Below, piece after piece: positions 24,264 to 35,049 of a DNA stretch of 64,000 nt; positions within the stretch are counted from its first letter, which is position 1, and each line of letters opens with the position of its first letter. The stretch is from NCBI GenBank assembly GCA_914767715.1, contig OU612071.1, forward strand, positions 24,795,681 through 24,859,680, in the 5' to 3' direction. The DNA comes from Membranipora membranacea (lineage: Eukaryota > Bryozoa > Gymnolaemata > Cheilostomatida > Membraniporidae). The position numbers were made by a program, and so were the translations under genes. The notes under the pieces were generated by a model. The model had not been told where the DNA came from, made no database searches, and saw nothing but the letters and a program-made list of their open reading frames with translations.

Positions 24264-27200
24264 GGTAGTCGTGGAAGTCTCCAAAGAAATTCTGTCCCCG
24301 CAGACAAAAGGGTTTCTCTCCACTCTGCGTGGCAGACCTCCACCTCCCCTATCCATAGCCGCTACAATTTATGGCAGGAGTGAAGAGGTAGACCTCATAA
24401 ATCAGTACTGTTTAGACAATTTGCCAGGCACCCAAATCACACTCGGGGCAGACGACAAGGACAAAAAGGGAAATCTGGACAGGTTTGCACTGAAAACTGG
24501 GGCACCTGTCATGTTGACTACTAATATACATGTGAGAAGCGGCCTTGTCAATTGCAGGGAAAGTAAAATCTGGTAAAACAGGTATATCTCTGTCAGATTT
24601 GGGCATGATTAACTCTAAATGGGGTGTCTGAAAACAGTACCCCCTCAAACTGTCGTGGGCACGGACAGTGCATAGGACTCAGAGCCAGACTATTACTGTC
24701 CCTGTTTGTTGTGCGAAGATTACCCAACCTGGTCAAATGTCGGTAGCACTGAGCAGAACGTCAGATTCAGAGCTTCTGTTGCTGAGCGGGTCTCTTCATC
24801 CCCGCCTAAATAAAGTGATATCAAGCTTTTCTACAGTTCACTTACCGAGGTAAGGTGCTGGTAATACAGAATCATGAATTCTCCAATCTGTATAATGTGG
24901 AACCGAATTATCGAACCTCCAAAGCTCTATATGGCATCTTGTGATAGAGATGAAAAAAAACCTGCTGATATAATCGTGTATCATACAATCTGATGCAGTT
25001 TATATTTGTACAACAATAATAATAATTATAATGCTTTATTCTGTAATAGTAATCCCTCAAAAAAATTAGCTGTTCTCGTTTCATCTTCCCCCCTCTTACG
25101 TGGACAATGTTATTAACTTTACAGCCATATGTCCAGCCGGAACCTCGTAGAACAGTAACAGTAAGCTGTATGTCACCAGCTGTCAGTACGCCTCCAGCTA
25201 ACCAACCAGAATGCTGTATTACGCCAGTTCTTGGGTCACCATATCCGGGAATAGACAGTTATGTGAGGATCATTTGGAACAGATTGGCTTATTTTAGAGA
25301 ACATGCAATGAGTCTGAAGGACAGGAGTAAATCCTATACTAGCAGGTAAGTAAGGCTGTAATATGTAATCTGATCTCAATTGAACATTCCGTCCGTTGTT
25401 GCTCCCAGCAGTTTGAACAGGAAAAATGTGAAAGTTTGCATTTTAGGTTAGGTATATGGGTGGGTCACGCTGCCCATCCATAGTAGACTCTCCATTATTC
25501 TGACACAATATTTGACCAATAAGATTTTTTTAACCCTCATATACAGCTTTGAAATAATGTTTTTAATTGGAGTGGTATAAATTCTGTGACAATTAACTTA
25601 TGACACAAAAAAATATTCAGAAGAAAATTGACCAAGTAATGGAAACCGTACATTATCAGATCAATGCCATTAAACCTCCTGACACCCAGTTTTGTTCATC
25701 CTTTGATCATCATTAATTATCATCATTCTAGTTTGGAGTCATTCGTCTACACCAAATCCTTCAGTGATATAGTGGCACAAGTGGGAAGAGTGGATGCGTA
25801 TGACGCGTATCTAAAGGTTAGAAGGGATTTTGCAGCAGTACATAACGTCATACCATCACCTGGCAGTTCTGCAACTTCAGCGTACAAAGTCCAAATCCAA
25901 TGACAGCAAAATCAGGTATATTAGTCATGTCTGATTACTGCAATGTTACAATTTAAATCTAATTTTAAATCCTAGAGAAAGTTCACCATTCCACACAGGC
26001 TTGAAAAAATGAAATTCATAACTAGCAAACATTTATTTGTTATTTTATTTTTATTTATTAAATGTATGTTAGTGTAAATTTAACCAACACTTCCCGATCT
26101 ATCTTCAATCTAAACTATCGGATAATGTGAAGTCCGTTCATTCCAGTCTGAGGTATGATTCGTTTGATGTCACAACCGCACCATAGGACGTTATGTGCTC
26201 CGCAGAGTAGTTGATACGCTGAGATCGAAGATCAGGCAGAAATCAAGAGTGGAAAATATGTCCACACTGGTTGCAATGAGGGAATGGGTGGAACAACATT
26301 TGATGGCGAGGAGGAAGGAAGTATTTGATGAGCCAAGCAACCGAGAGGTCGAACACCACCAAAATCAAAGATTTGGGCTCACTCACACCAATTTAAACCT
26401 TTGCTAGGTTTACCACGGAGTCAGCTATTCTATTTTTCAAGTGAGGAGTAGGTAAAGCCTTTCAGTTGCTCTATGCTTATATTGAAAGATCTCTACTGCT
26501 GCTGCTCCGAATTTATGCCTGATGTTGATCGGTACTGGTGGTCAAACTTCTCACCAACTGAAGCTGACTCAATAAAAGCTATGAAAGGTAATTAAATAAT
26601 GGAGAGTTGTGAAGCACGCTCTAGTTTTCTCTCCTCCAAGAATTCTTGTTAAATGGCAACCTGTACAACTAACCTGACAGCAGGCCATTGCCGTTAGTAC
26701 TCTAAGCTGAACACTTTTTGACAAATGAAATGCTAATGGTTACTTACATAGTATCTGCAAGCTTGGGCCAAAAAATGTGCCCACCACGTATTTGCGGACT
26801 CAGATAGCCGGATTGCAATAGTTTATTCTTGTAAACATGCTCAAATTTCTCTATAGACCTACTTCTCGTTTCAAAAGAATTAGAAGCCAAGTTCTCTGCC
26901 CTGGATGGTAAACTACCAAATCACGAGAAGAGAGGTAAGTATTCTTAAAAATAATGTTCGAAACCGCCACACATTTTCCATTACCAACGCCTTTAGAAGG
27001 AGATCAGCTACATAAGTCTTATTTTCATGTTCTGTTCTATTCATTTCAGAGATCTATAGTATGGTGATCGATGCCTTCATAAATACATCAGGAAGAGAAT
27101 TCAGAAAGGCAACCAACGAAAATGTGGAGAAGAAAAATCACGGAGAGTGGAGGTAAATAACTATGCGTAAATAAAAAGTCAATTGTTAAAAAAATTACAA

Positions 27201-27420
27201 GTTTGAGGATTAGTACTCCAGAACCTTTCTCATATTAATTTATTTTTCTTTAGGTATGGGCTGCTACGAAACGCAGAAAAGAAACCAATTCAAATAATGA
27301 GAACTGCGGAATATGTCAGAAAGATGATTCAAGTGATAACGATGGTGACAGGTGGATTCTGTGTCCTAGGTGTACCAACTGGTTCCGTCATAAGTGCTTG
27401 GAACTTACATTATTGAGTAG
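24264..27420 (+). CDS. Spliced element-like gene: PIF1-type helicase C-terminus and PHD-like finger exons
   Basis: Exon 1 (24,264 to about 24,563) contains 'TIYGRSEEVDLINQYCL' and 'ALKTGAPVMLTTNI' with 'GLVNC'. Exon 2 (24,638-24,849) contains 'YPLKLSWARTVHRTQSQT' and 'PGQMSVALSRTSDSELLLL'. Together these are the late motifs of PIF1-family helicases (superfamily 1B). Further exons with good splice sites follow at 25,125-25,345, about 25,735-25,903, about 26,195-26,395, 26,859-26,934 and 27,050-27,152. The last (27,254 to about 27,415) holds 'ENCGICQKDDSS' and 'DRWILCPRCTNWFRHKCLEL', a C4HC3-like PHD finger. The Walker A half of the helicase is not visible upstream, so the gene is partial. I cannot prove that all the exons belong to one transcript. 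It is probably mobile-element derived. Confidence is high for the helicase motifs, lower for the joining. Confidence 0.55.
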
Positions 27421-28267
27421 AAGTGTTATATTATGTATTTCACCCTCAGAACAGAAATCACAAGGGGTTCTTCTGTTTATTTTGCTGTTTAATATTTTGC
27501 AATCGATGAACTTGATTTTCGTTTTCATCAGAGTTATGTGAATTAACATGCAAATAATGATTACACTTTTATTTTTTGAGCATCCCTTTTTTACCACTTT
27601 TATCGCACCAAATTTGTTGTATTAACAGACATTTTAGGGTCAGGAGTTGAGTTGTCCTTGAATGACAAGGTTATACTTGATATTAAGCGTTAAAAAAGCG
27701 AGATGAACGAGATTTTTTATTGGAAACCTCACTTTCATGAGGAGAAAGTAACTGTCGGAGGAGATTAATTATTGATTGTTATATATACAAATACAATAAA
27801 ACGAGGAACCACACAAGCGGCAAGATCAACACAATCCATCTTATAAGTTAGATGGGCTTCACAGCTTCCAGCAGAGTAACATTACTACTGTTTGTAAAAA
27901 AAACTGAAAAAAATCAGACCGGTTGGATCAATACCGACCAATTAATGGTACATAGTGTTACAAAAATTAAGGGCTGGTGTGAAATCTTAATCTTAAGTAA
28001 AAAGGATCGTGAGAGTTTGGGTTACTTTAAAAGAAATATAGACAACTGACAAATGAGCACAAAGGAATAAATATGGGACAGATATATATGGCTATGAAGA
28101 CACTTGTATTTCTCCTGAGCAAAGAACCAGATCTGAAGGCTCTCCCACCAGTGTATTAGCAGCAGTAGAGATCTTTCAATATAAGCATAGAGCAACTGAA
28201 AGGCTTTACCTACTCCTCACTTGAAAAATAGAATAGCTGACTCCGTGGTAAACCTAGCAAAGGTTTA
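26396..28267. repeat. Pair of inverted repeats, about 112 bp arms
   Basis: The left arm (26,396-26,507) is almost the exact reverse complement of the right arm (28,156-28,267). The right arm belongs to the dispersed family also present at 43.8 kb, so the left arm looks like an inverted partial copy. The left arm abuts a coding-like exon at 26,195-26,395 and may have truncated it. The 1.65 kb between the arms includes the PHD-like exon. Confidence 0.7.
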
Positions 28268-28330
28268 TGGCACTAATGCTCCACGGCTACATGTCACACC
28301 ATGACACGAGAAAGTATATTAAAACCCCTG
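27870..28330 (+). repeat. Degenerate copy of a dispersed multi-exon family
   Basis: The block at 28,074-28,150 matches 43,752-43,860 ('GAAGACACTTGTATTTCTCC' in one, 'GAAAACACTTGTATTTCTCC' in the other). The block at 27,885-28,010 resembles 41,860-42,085 and 44,830-45,000. Coding frames are broken in all copies, so the product cannot be named. Confidence 0.6.
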
Positions 28331-29124
28331 TCAAATCAATCAGGGTCAAAACTGAAGAGGGAAAAAGATAAGTGTTTTGTACCGCTGCTAACTAATTAGG
28401 TGAGCACGCTTAAGACCTCCCTAGGAGAGCTTGATGTTCAGTGATCGGTGGCAGTCAGGCTGGCTGATGTGCGTCTCTGGACTGATGAACAGTTTTAGGG
28501 GGCTGTCACAACTCATGTTTGGAGCTCTCTGACCCTTGTTGCATTTTAAGCGAGCAATCTTAAATGGTCACTCGTAAATGTGTCAGGAGAAAAATGTCAG
28601 AACCCCAGTACCAGCCAGGTATTCCGGGCGAAAGGTGAAACGAACGAAGTTAGAGCAGCTGGCGAGAGGAGACAAGTTTGGGATGGAGAAGATCGACTGT
28701 GGAGTCACGACGAATGATCCCTTCCTTGTCACCATCACTTCAAATACCTATGTTGTTGAAAATAGCCGCTTGGTTTATTCCACAAACGCTAATTGAAGAA
28801 TGGATGTGTTGTTGTGTCGACTCCCGAAGTTTGAAAGACTATGGATTAGACCTGAATACAGTGGATAAAAATATGTTTGGAAGATGCCATTTTTGCATCT
28901 GAATGTCTCCCCAACTTGATCGAGACCTTTTTTGTATCTATTGACATGGCTAACATCAACTAGTCTAAAATCAGCTAGCTCATCCATTTGAGAAGTTGTT
29001 GATTGTACCATTGTCACTGTAGGATATCATTTATGTGGAAACTGGTTTTCAGACTGTGACCAAGCACCTGGAAACTTCAATCTTGATTTTGCTGTTACAG
29101 GATGTTTGATCAATTCTTTTTCAG

Positions 29125-29343
29125 AATGTTTTCTACAGTGATGTACAGCTCATACCTAACTCACTTGGGACTCCCGTAAAGAAAAACCACTCTAACTGCA
29201 CCTACTACAACTTCCACACTCTATATGTCCCCTGCACCCGCAAGGTCTACAAAACATTATATTTCGATACCTGGCAACATTTCACTTGTTATTGGAATGG
29301 TTATACAATGGCTCAGAGTGGAAACTCAGACCTCACCCCTTGA
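29125..29343 (+). CDS. Unrecognised terminal exon, 72 codons open
   Basis: A polypyrimidine-AG acceptor (TTTTTCAG) is followed by 72 open codons ending in TGA. The frame has no internal Met start, so it would be an exon. It is rich in aromatic residues and contains Cys residues in 'NHSNCTYYNFHTLYVPCTRK' and 'WQHFTCYWNGY', giving a protein-like rather than random composition. I do not recognise a family. It lies between two blocks of the dispersed family also found at 41.5-46.6 kb, so it may be one of that family's exons, although I saw no second copy of this exon in the window. Confidence 0.4.
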   Translation, partial: NVFYSDVQLIPNSLGTPVKKNHSNCTYYNFHTLYVPCTRKVYKTLYFDTWQHFTCYWNGYTMAQSGNSDLTP

Positions 29344-29509
29344 AACAAATGAGTGAATGTTACACTAACCCTTGAATCTGTCCTTTGACCAGATCCATTT
29401 GCACCCCCTCCCCTACCCCACAAGAACGACCCTACACACACACCTCCCCTCTAATTCTTTTCTGAGTGGAAAAGCAAGGTTTATCCAAGGGGAGGTCTTT
29501 ATGTGAGTT

Positions 29510-29720
29510 ATACAAAATACAAAAACGCTGCTAAGGTCAAACCTCAGACGCCAAAAAGAGATAGCAGCCACATCAACCTCTATCATTTGATATCATCAGC
29601 CAGAACCTTTTCTCACCGACTATTGCGATCTAAGTAAGCAAAAGGATGGCTTCATGGAGAAGTTCCTAATATGCTGCATAAACAGCACTAGAATTGTCAT
29701 GGAAAAGGCGTTTAAACAAC
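29510..29720 (+). pseudogene. C-terminal exon of the dispersed family, copy A
   Basis: The frame reads 'SSHINLYHLISSARTFSHRL', then 'LRSK', an in-frame stop, 'AKGWLHGE' and 'KQH' before a stop. The same exon occurs at 46.34-46.54 kb, where the frame is open. Conservation of the peptide between diverged copies shows that the exon was once coding. Function is unknown. Confidence 0.6.
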
Positions 29721-30909
29721 TTGAAGACAACTTTCCTGAGAAAATGAGAGATTTTTCCCCAATTTTGCCTTCATTCATGAAAGATGCAGCACTGGCATTA
29801 CATTGAGGTAACTTTTTAGTCCCTAAGATTTTGAATATTGCGGTTAAGAGTGGCTCTTGGGAACTTTGTCCTCTAGCTGAATACTATACCGGGCCAAAAA
29901 TGTTCACAAATTATATTTTTAACAGCAATGCTATCAAATGTATTATAAATACCGTCTAATGTGTAGAGCGCATTCGCTTCTTCAATCAGGTTCAACCATT
30001 TGAGCTGATTCATCGTCTCTACTCAGCCTTCATGTCGAAAGAAATTTTTCATTTGAAAAAGGGCATTTACCTGCTAGTGAACAACGGAATTATTTTCATA
30101 AATCAAATATTGAAAATTGCAATTCATTCTTCATTCTTTATTCCTTCCCCTAAAACATTTACAGTAGCTTTAGATGTCTGGCAATTCTTTGGCACAATTT
30201 ACTATTTGCATTTATCTGAATAGGTTTGCTATTTATATTCATTCCTTTATGAACCCTAAGAGAATATTAAGCATTTTGGAAAACAGTTCATTCTTCACTT
30301 CCTTTTACAGAGTGGATCCCTGTATATTGTCAGAGTTTGGAGAGATATTTATTCGTCTGCATTATGACATATTTAACAAAACATACTTGACGAGACAAGT
30401 CCCGCAAGAACGGGATTTGTCTCGTCTCGTTGCTATCATATTCATTGATGACACAGAAAACATTTCATGGTGGCAGTGCAGACTAACTGCGGTTATGAGC
30501 CGGTGATGATGGCCATCATCAAGGATGAGACAGCAGACACCGTAAAGACAATGATGAATCACCTGAAAGGGATATGTGGCTTTTCTCCTCATTTTATCAT
30601 GATGGATGACAGTGCCGCCTACCAAAAAGCAGCAAAAGAGGTATTCCCAGGTTAGTGGAATGATTCATCAATTGTTTGACTATACGCTAATTTCCTTTTT
30701 AAGCATATCATAGCTGGGTACAGTTAACAGTGTAAATCAAATACCAATGAAAATGGAACAACAAAATTCTCAACCGTGATAAATCTGCTGATTTCATCAC
30801 CCCATGTCTTGATACTGGTGATAGCAAAGTAACTTCACCTTAAGTAATTGCTGACACTTTTAATGTCCACTTCACTCAGAAGACATGAAGATATGACTAA
30901 AGTAGAACA

Positions 30910-33793
30910 GACGACCTAGCCGACAATCGAGTTGGAACATTTCGAAACTATTTCCGTCTTAGTACGACTGAATTTAATTATGTGCTAGACAAAATAAGTC
31001 CGTTAATACAAAAACAGAACACAGAGATGAGGGAGTGTATAAACCCTGAAATGCGACTCATGGTGGCGCTGCGGTACCTGGCTACCGGATCGTCGACGAA
31101 GTCCCTGCATTATGAGTGGTGCGTGTCGGTAGCAAGCTTGTCATCTATAATACCGGAAACATGTGCAGCCATCTATGACAGTCTGAAGCATGAGCTTCTT
31201 TCAACCCCAACTACTGTAGACGAATGGCTGGCGATCTCAAATACTCTCGAGGAAAATTTGGAATTTCCCAAATGCGATAGGTTGGTGTACTAAGGTTCTA
31301 AATCTCGATGTTACTGTCCGATGAACGATTGCCCTTGATTATATGTTACCTATTATAAAATTATAGCTATATGTTTAGTTGTTTACTAAACTATATGATA
31401 TTAAGTTCTTCACTTGTTTTACTCTTGCAGTGGCAGTACATGTGGGGCTGAAATTCAGCATCCGTGCATGCTTTGACCAAGCCTTGTTTTAGACAAAGCG
31501 TTTTGAATGTGAAAATAATAATTAAACATAAATATCACTAGTAATTAATTAATCATGTATGGTTTGTTCTAACTTTGAATGTCACATAGGCCTACTTCTC
31601 AACTTATCGACATTGTGACTTATGTGACATTGAATTCATTTGAAAATTAAAAATCATTAATTGTTGAGGTTGGGCGGTCTTTTAATTTGGTGTGACATTA
31701 TTTATGTAGGTTTGTAATTGTAGGAGCAATCGACGGGAAACATTTGGTGACAACTAAGCCATACAATGCCGGCTCTGAATACCACAACTATAAAGGTCAG
31801 GAATCGATCATACTAATGGCCCTCTGTGACGCCAATTACAGGTGCGTAATTTTAATACAATGCCTCGCCTCAGCCCCGACGAGAGAGTAGTTTCGCTTGT
31901 CCTGTGAAGGAGGGGGTGGACAACCTTATTTATATATTGACCATAGTGCTATGGCTTAGCTGGTGTAGTTTCAATGACCAGTTTGGTTGGTCAGGCTGCT
32001 CTTTATTTATTATATTATTTCCAAGCCCAATTTATATAATATTATACAACCATGACTTGGAAAGTTATACTGTTAATTTTGCACATGCGCGTGGTAATTT
32101 GAGAGCGGTTCTTTGCAGCCTCAGACTGAAAATCGGGGAGTTGTGGCACCTTGTTATCATCAACTAATCTACTCTTTTGAAGAGGAGAGGAGTTGATAGC
32201 AATGTGCCACAACTCCTCCGATTTGCATTCTGAGGGCTTGTTCTATGATAGCGGCAGTAGGAAAACAATATCAAAATATATGCTGGAATTGGAAAGTTGT
32301 GCTACCTTTATGGCATCGATTTGATACCCAATTCTTTTTGCAGTGTCACATTTGTCGATATCGGAGCGCAGGGAAGAGCTTCCGATGGAGGAGTTTATGC
32401 TCGGTGTTCTTTAGACAGAGCAATACAGAATGGGGTCATTGAGTTGCCCCAAGATCGTAAGCCGGCAGGCTTTGACACAGCGTTGCCTTACTGTATGTTA
32501 GGAGATGAAGCGTTTCCATTAAAACCCTATCTCATGAGACCGTACCCGCAAAGAGTCCTGAACAAGCAGAAACGTGTAAGTTTTCTAACATGTAAAGCTT
32601 TGATCGTATTTGTCAAAGTCAATCAAACTACCTGTTTTCGTTTACTTTTGGATGGTTTTTTATAGTTTCAATCTAGCAAGAACCCGACTCCTGTCATCTT
32701 ATCCAACTCTTCAAAAATTTAAACCTGTAGTTCTAATTCTAAATCGTCTTCACTTATAGATTTTCAACTACCGATTGTCACGGTGCAGACGGCTCATTGA
32801 GAATGCGTTTGGGATTTTATCATCAACCTGGAGGATTTTATACCGCAGGATCGATCTTGAACCTGACAAAGTTAAAGTCTTAGCTCCAGCGTGCTGCTGC
32901 TTACATAATCTTGTCAGGCAGCTACACAAATCTTATTATCACTAGGCTCGGGATGTCCACGACCGGACTGCTATCATGGCCATGGTAGCAGTCCGGTCGT
33001 AAGCATTGAAAGACGAAATAATTTGACAATACTAAAACTTGAGTCAAATTTACTGTTTTTGATTTTAGTAATATTTTCTTTTGTTCATTCAGGAAATCAA
33101 AGTCACCACCTGTTGGCGGAGGGGGTGGACAACCTTATTTATATATTAACCATAGTGCTATGGCTTAGCTGGTGTAGTTCGAATGACCAGTTTGGTTGGT
33201 CAGGATGCTCTTTATTTATTATATTATTTCCAAGCCCATTTTATATAATATTATACAACCATGACTTGGAAAGTTATACTGTTAATTTTGCACATGCGCG
33301 TGGTAATTCGAGAGCGGTTCTTTGCAGCCCTCAGACTGAAAATCGGGGAGTTGTGGCACCTTGTTATCATCAACTACTCTACTCTTTTGAAGAGGAGAGG
33401 AGTTGATAGCAATGTGCCACAACTCCTCCGATTTGCAGTCACTAGGCTCGGGCTGTCCACGACCGGACTGCTATCATGGCCATGGTAGCAGTCCGGTCAT
33501 AAGCATTGAAAGACGAAATAATTTGACAATACCAAAACTTGAGTCAAATTTACTGTTTTTGATTTCAGTAATATTTTCTTTTGTTCGTTCAGGAAATCAA
33601 AGTCACCACCTGTTGGCAGAGAACCAGAAGCAGAGCCGACAGAAACAACTACAGATGATGCTCTGCCCTCTATAGTTCGCAACGGAGATATGCCTGGTGG
33701 AAGAGCGTCTGACATAAGGGAAAGCATTTGTGACTATGTTAATGGTGTTGGGGCTGTGCCTTGGCAGAACAGGATGGCCAATGTTGACGGTTA
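30910..33793 (+). CDS. PIF/Harbinger-type DDE transposase, five visible exons
   Basis: Exons: about 30,912-31,279 ('[19 protein letters not shown]', '[16 protein letters not shown]'); about 31,725-31,841 ('[20 protein letters not shown]', '[19 protein letters not shown]'); about 32,341-32,575 ('[17 protein letters not shown]', '[19 protein letters not shown]'); about 32,761-32,945 ('[18 protein letters not shown]', '[10 protein letters not shown]'); and about 33,594-33,793 (ending '...[18 protein letters not shown]' and a stop). The catalytic Asp (GAIDGKH), Asp (FVDIG) and Glu (LIENAFG) positions are all present, and I saw no stop inside these exons. Splice sites are good, including GTGCGT and GTAAG donors. 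The enzyme would cut and paste the element with a three-base target duplication. A short hairpin element lies in an intron and again just before the last exon, whose start is duplicated, so splicing to the last exon may be affected. The N-terminal exon was not found. Confidence 0.8.
31908..32232 (+). mobile_element. Short hairpin-bearing element, copy 1
   Basis: About 320 bp, starting GAGGGGGTGGACAACC and ending near ATTTGCATTC. It is almost identical to 33,119-33,438. Near its right end (32,137-32,225) it forms a long hairpin whose arms read GGAGTTGTGGCAC and GTGCCACAACTCC. It lies in an intron of the Harbinger transposase. The protein-like frames reported across it are by-products. Confidence 0.75.
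32940..33618 (+). repeat. Direct repeats of about 179 bp flanking hairpin element copy 2
   Basis: The segment 32,940-33,118 is repeated at 33,439-33,617 with a few changes; between them is copy 2 of the 320 bp element (33,119-33,438). Each direct repeat carries a 42-base near-perfect palindrome (32,959-33,000 and 33,458-33,499) with arms ACGACCGGACTGCTA and TAGCAGTCCGGTCGT, followed by an acceptor (TTCATTCAG or TTCGTTCAG) and the first bases of the last transposase exon. The arrangement arose by tandem duplication or by element insertion with duplication. Confidence 0.75.
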
Positions 33794-33912
33794 GGCTGAT
33801 GAGTCTTACATTAGGGATTAACTCCTGTTACTTGGTTGCAAATTTTATTTTAATTTTGAGAAAAATGTTAACAAATTATCCTTTATTTTATTAAAGATTT
33901 ATAAAACCTATA

Positions 33913-34230
33913 AAAATAAAACAGCTTTAACTTCGGAAACCACAAACAGTTATCAGTTTTAGGTTTGAGATCCACATGGAGTATCGAGTAAAATGTTTAA
34001 CATCACCAATTTTATAACCAATAAAATAAAGATCTTTGCTAAGAAAAATATAAAAATAAAACAGCTTTAACTTCGAAAACCACAAACAGTTATCAGCCTT
34101 AGGTTTGAGATCCACATGGAGTATCGAGTAAAATGTTTAATATCACCAATTTTATAACCAATAAAATAAAGATGTTTGCTAAGAAAAATAAAAATAAAAC
34201 GGCTTTGATTTCAACAAATCAACAAACAGT
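33913..34230. repeat. Tandem repeat, about 138 bp period, 2.3-2.6 copies
   Basis: The first two units (starting near 33,913 and 34,051) are nearly identical; the third is diverged and partial. The array lies exactly between the convergent stop codons of the transposase (plus) and the accessory gene (minus), so it would form the shared 3' UTR region. Confidence 0.8.
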
Positions 34231-34296
34231 TGTAAGCTTTACGCTTGATATTCGAGTAGGCATACCAAGTATAATGTCTAAAGTAAAATGTAGGGT

Positions 34297-34640
34297 CTAG
34301 TGGTACCAATCCGCAGGGACGTTGTACGGAGAACTTGGAGAACTGATACTCGATAATGTAGTGAATTCTCCGGTGGTATCTGAAGACATCTGTTGCTGAC
34401 GCTGCATGGTTTCAGCAGGCCTATGTGGTACCACACTAGCAGTGATTGTTTGATTGTGAGATGGCAGGGCGGAGCTGTGTGACAGGGGCGAAAATTCAAC
34501 CTGATTTATTGACTCCTGGATTTTTAACATTGCTGTACTCCGTAGGAAGTTTGTCGGCAGATTTCTCACATGCGCAGCAATCATGCACCCAAAATGATCA
34601 TACCGATCCATAGCTTTTCGACTGGCTTTGGTGTCTATTA
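34297..34640 (-). CDS. Harbinger accessory protein, C-terminal exon (MADF/BESS or Myb-like partner)
   Basis: The exon begins with 'TKASRKAMDRYDHFGCMIA' and continues 'HVRNLPTNFLRSTAMLKIQE', then a Ser/Pro/Gln-rich tail to a TGA/TAG-type stop near 34,297. The pattern 'D.Y..FG...A...R.LP......L...I' is the C-terminal dimer-like motif found in the DNA-binding partner proteins encoded by PIF/Harbinger elements. Such partners bind the ends and help the transposase enter the nucleus. Convergent orientation with the transposase fits the usual two-gene organisation. The N-terminal DNA-binding domain, expected at higher coordinates on this strand, was not found, and may be lost or outside the recognised exons. 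Confidence 0.6.
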
Positions 34641-35049
34641 ATGTTCATGCCAAGACATAAAACATCACGAACCTGCGATTGCTACAGCAAGACATGAGAT
34701 TGAAGTAAGTTGCGGTTTATTAATATAAAATCTGTCTGATCTTGCAAATACAACTTTTTTATGGCTTGACTGGTAATTATAGCCCCATGAATTACCTCAT
34801 CTATGCAGTACAAGCAAAGATACATTCTCACGATGATATTTTTGTATTTAGGTTGGATCACAAAATACTGCATCCTTGAAAAAGCAAGACTTTTTGTGCA
34901 GCTAGTCATAGGACTAGCCCTACTTCCTCCTAAGTTTATGCGGGAGGGGCTGGAGAAGCTGAAGTCTATCTCAAGCGGCCCAGTAGGAGATGAACTTCTG
35001 GAATTTCACGAGCACTATTGGATTGTGAGGTAGGGAGCGGAAGGGATCT

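Larger units (their letters stand above)
30440..35037 (+). pseudogene. Mutator-like transposase split by a Harbinger insertion
   Basis: The left piece (about 30,467-30,652) encodes 'NCGYEPVMMAIIKDETA' and 'FSPHFIMMDDSAAYQKA' followed by 'FPG', which is the second catalytic Asp region of MULE transposases of the SWIM-finger type; it ends at a GTTAGT donor. The right piece (about 34,855-35,037) encodes 'GLALLPPKFMREGLEKL' and 'EFHEHYWI', the usual later part of the same domain. Between them lie the Harbinger transposase (plus) and its accessory gene (minus). The simplest reading is that Harbinger entered an intron of the MULE gene, or a genomic gap in it. Upstream MULE exons were not identified with confidence. 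This MULE is of a different type from the relic at 20 kb. Confidence 0.6.

Noticed and set aside
27388-27597. Minus-strand frame with a Cys-x2-Cys pair resembling a LINE zinc knuckle
   Set aside because: Too short and only partly matching, with no adjoining reverse transcriptase on that strand.
31904-33675. Membrane-protein-like frames repeated at two places
   Set aside because: They fall in the duplicated 320 bp hairpin element and its flanks, not in a conserved gene.
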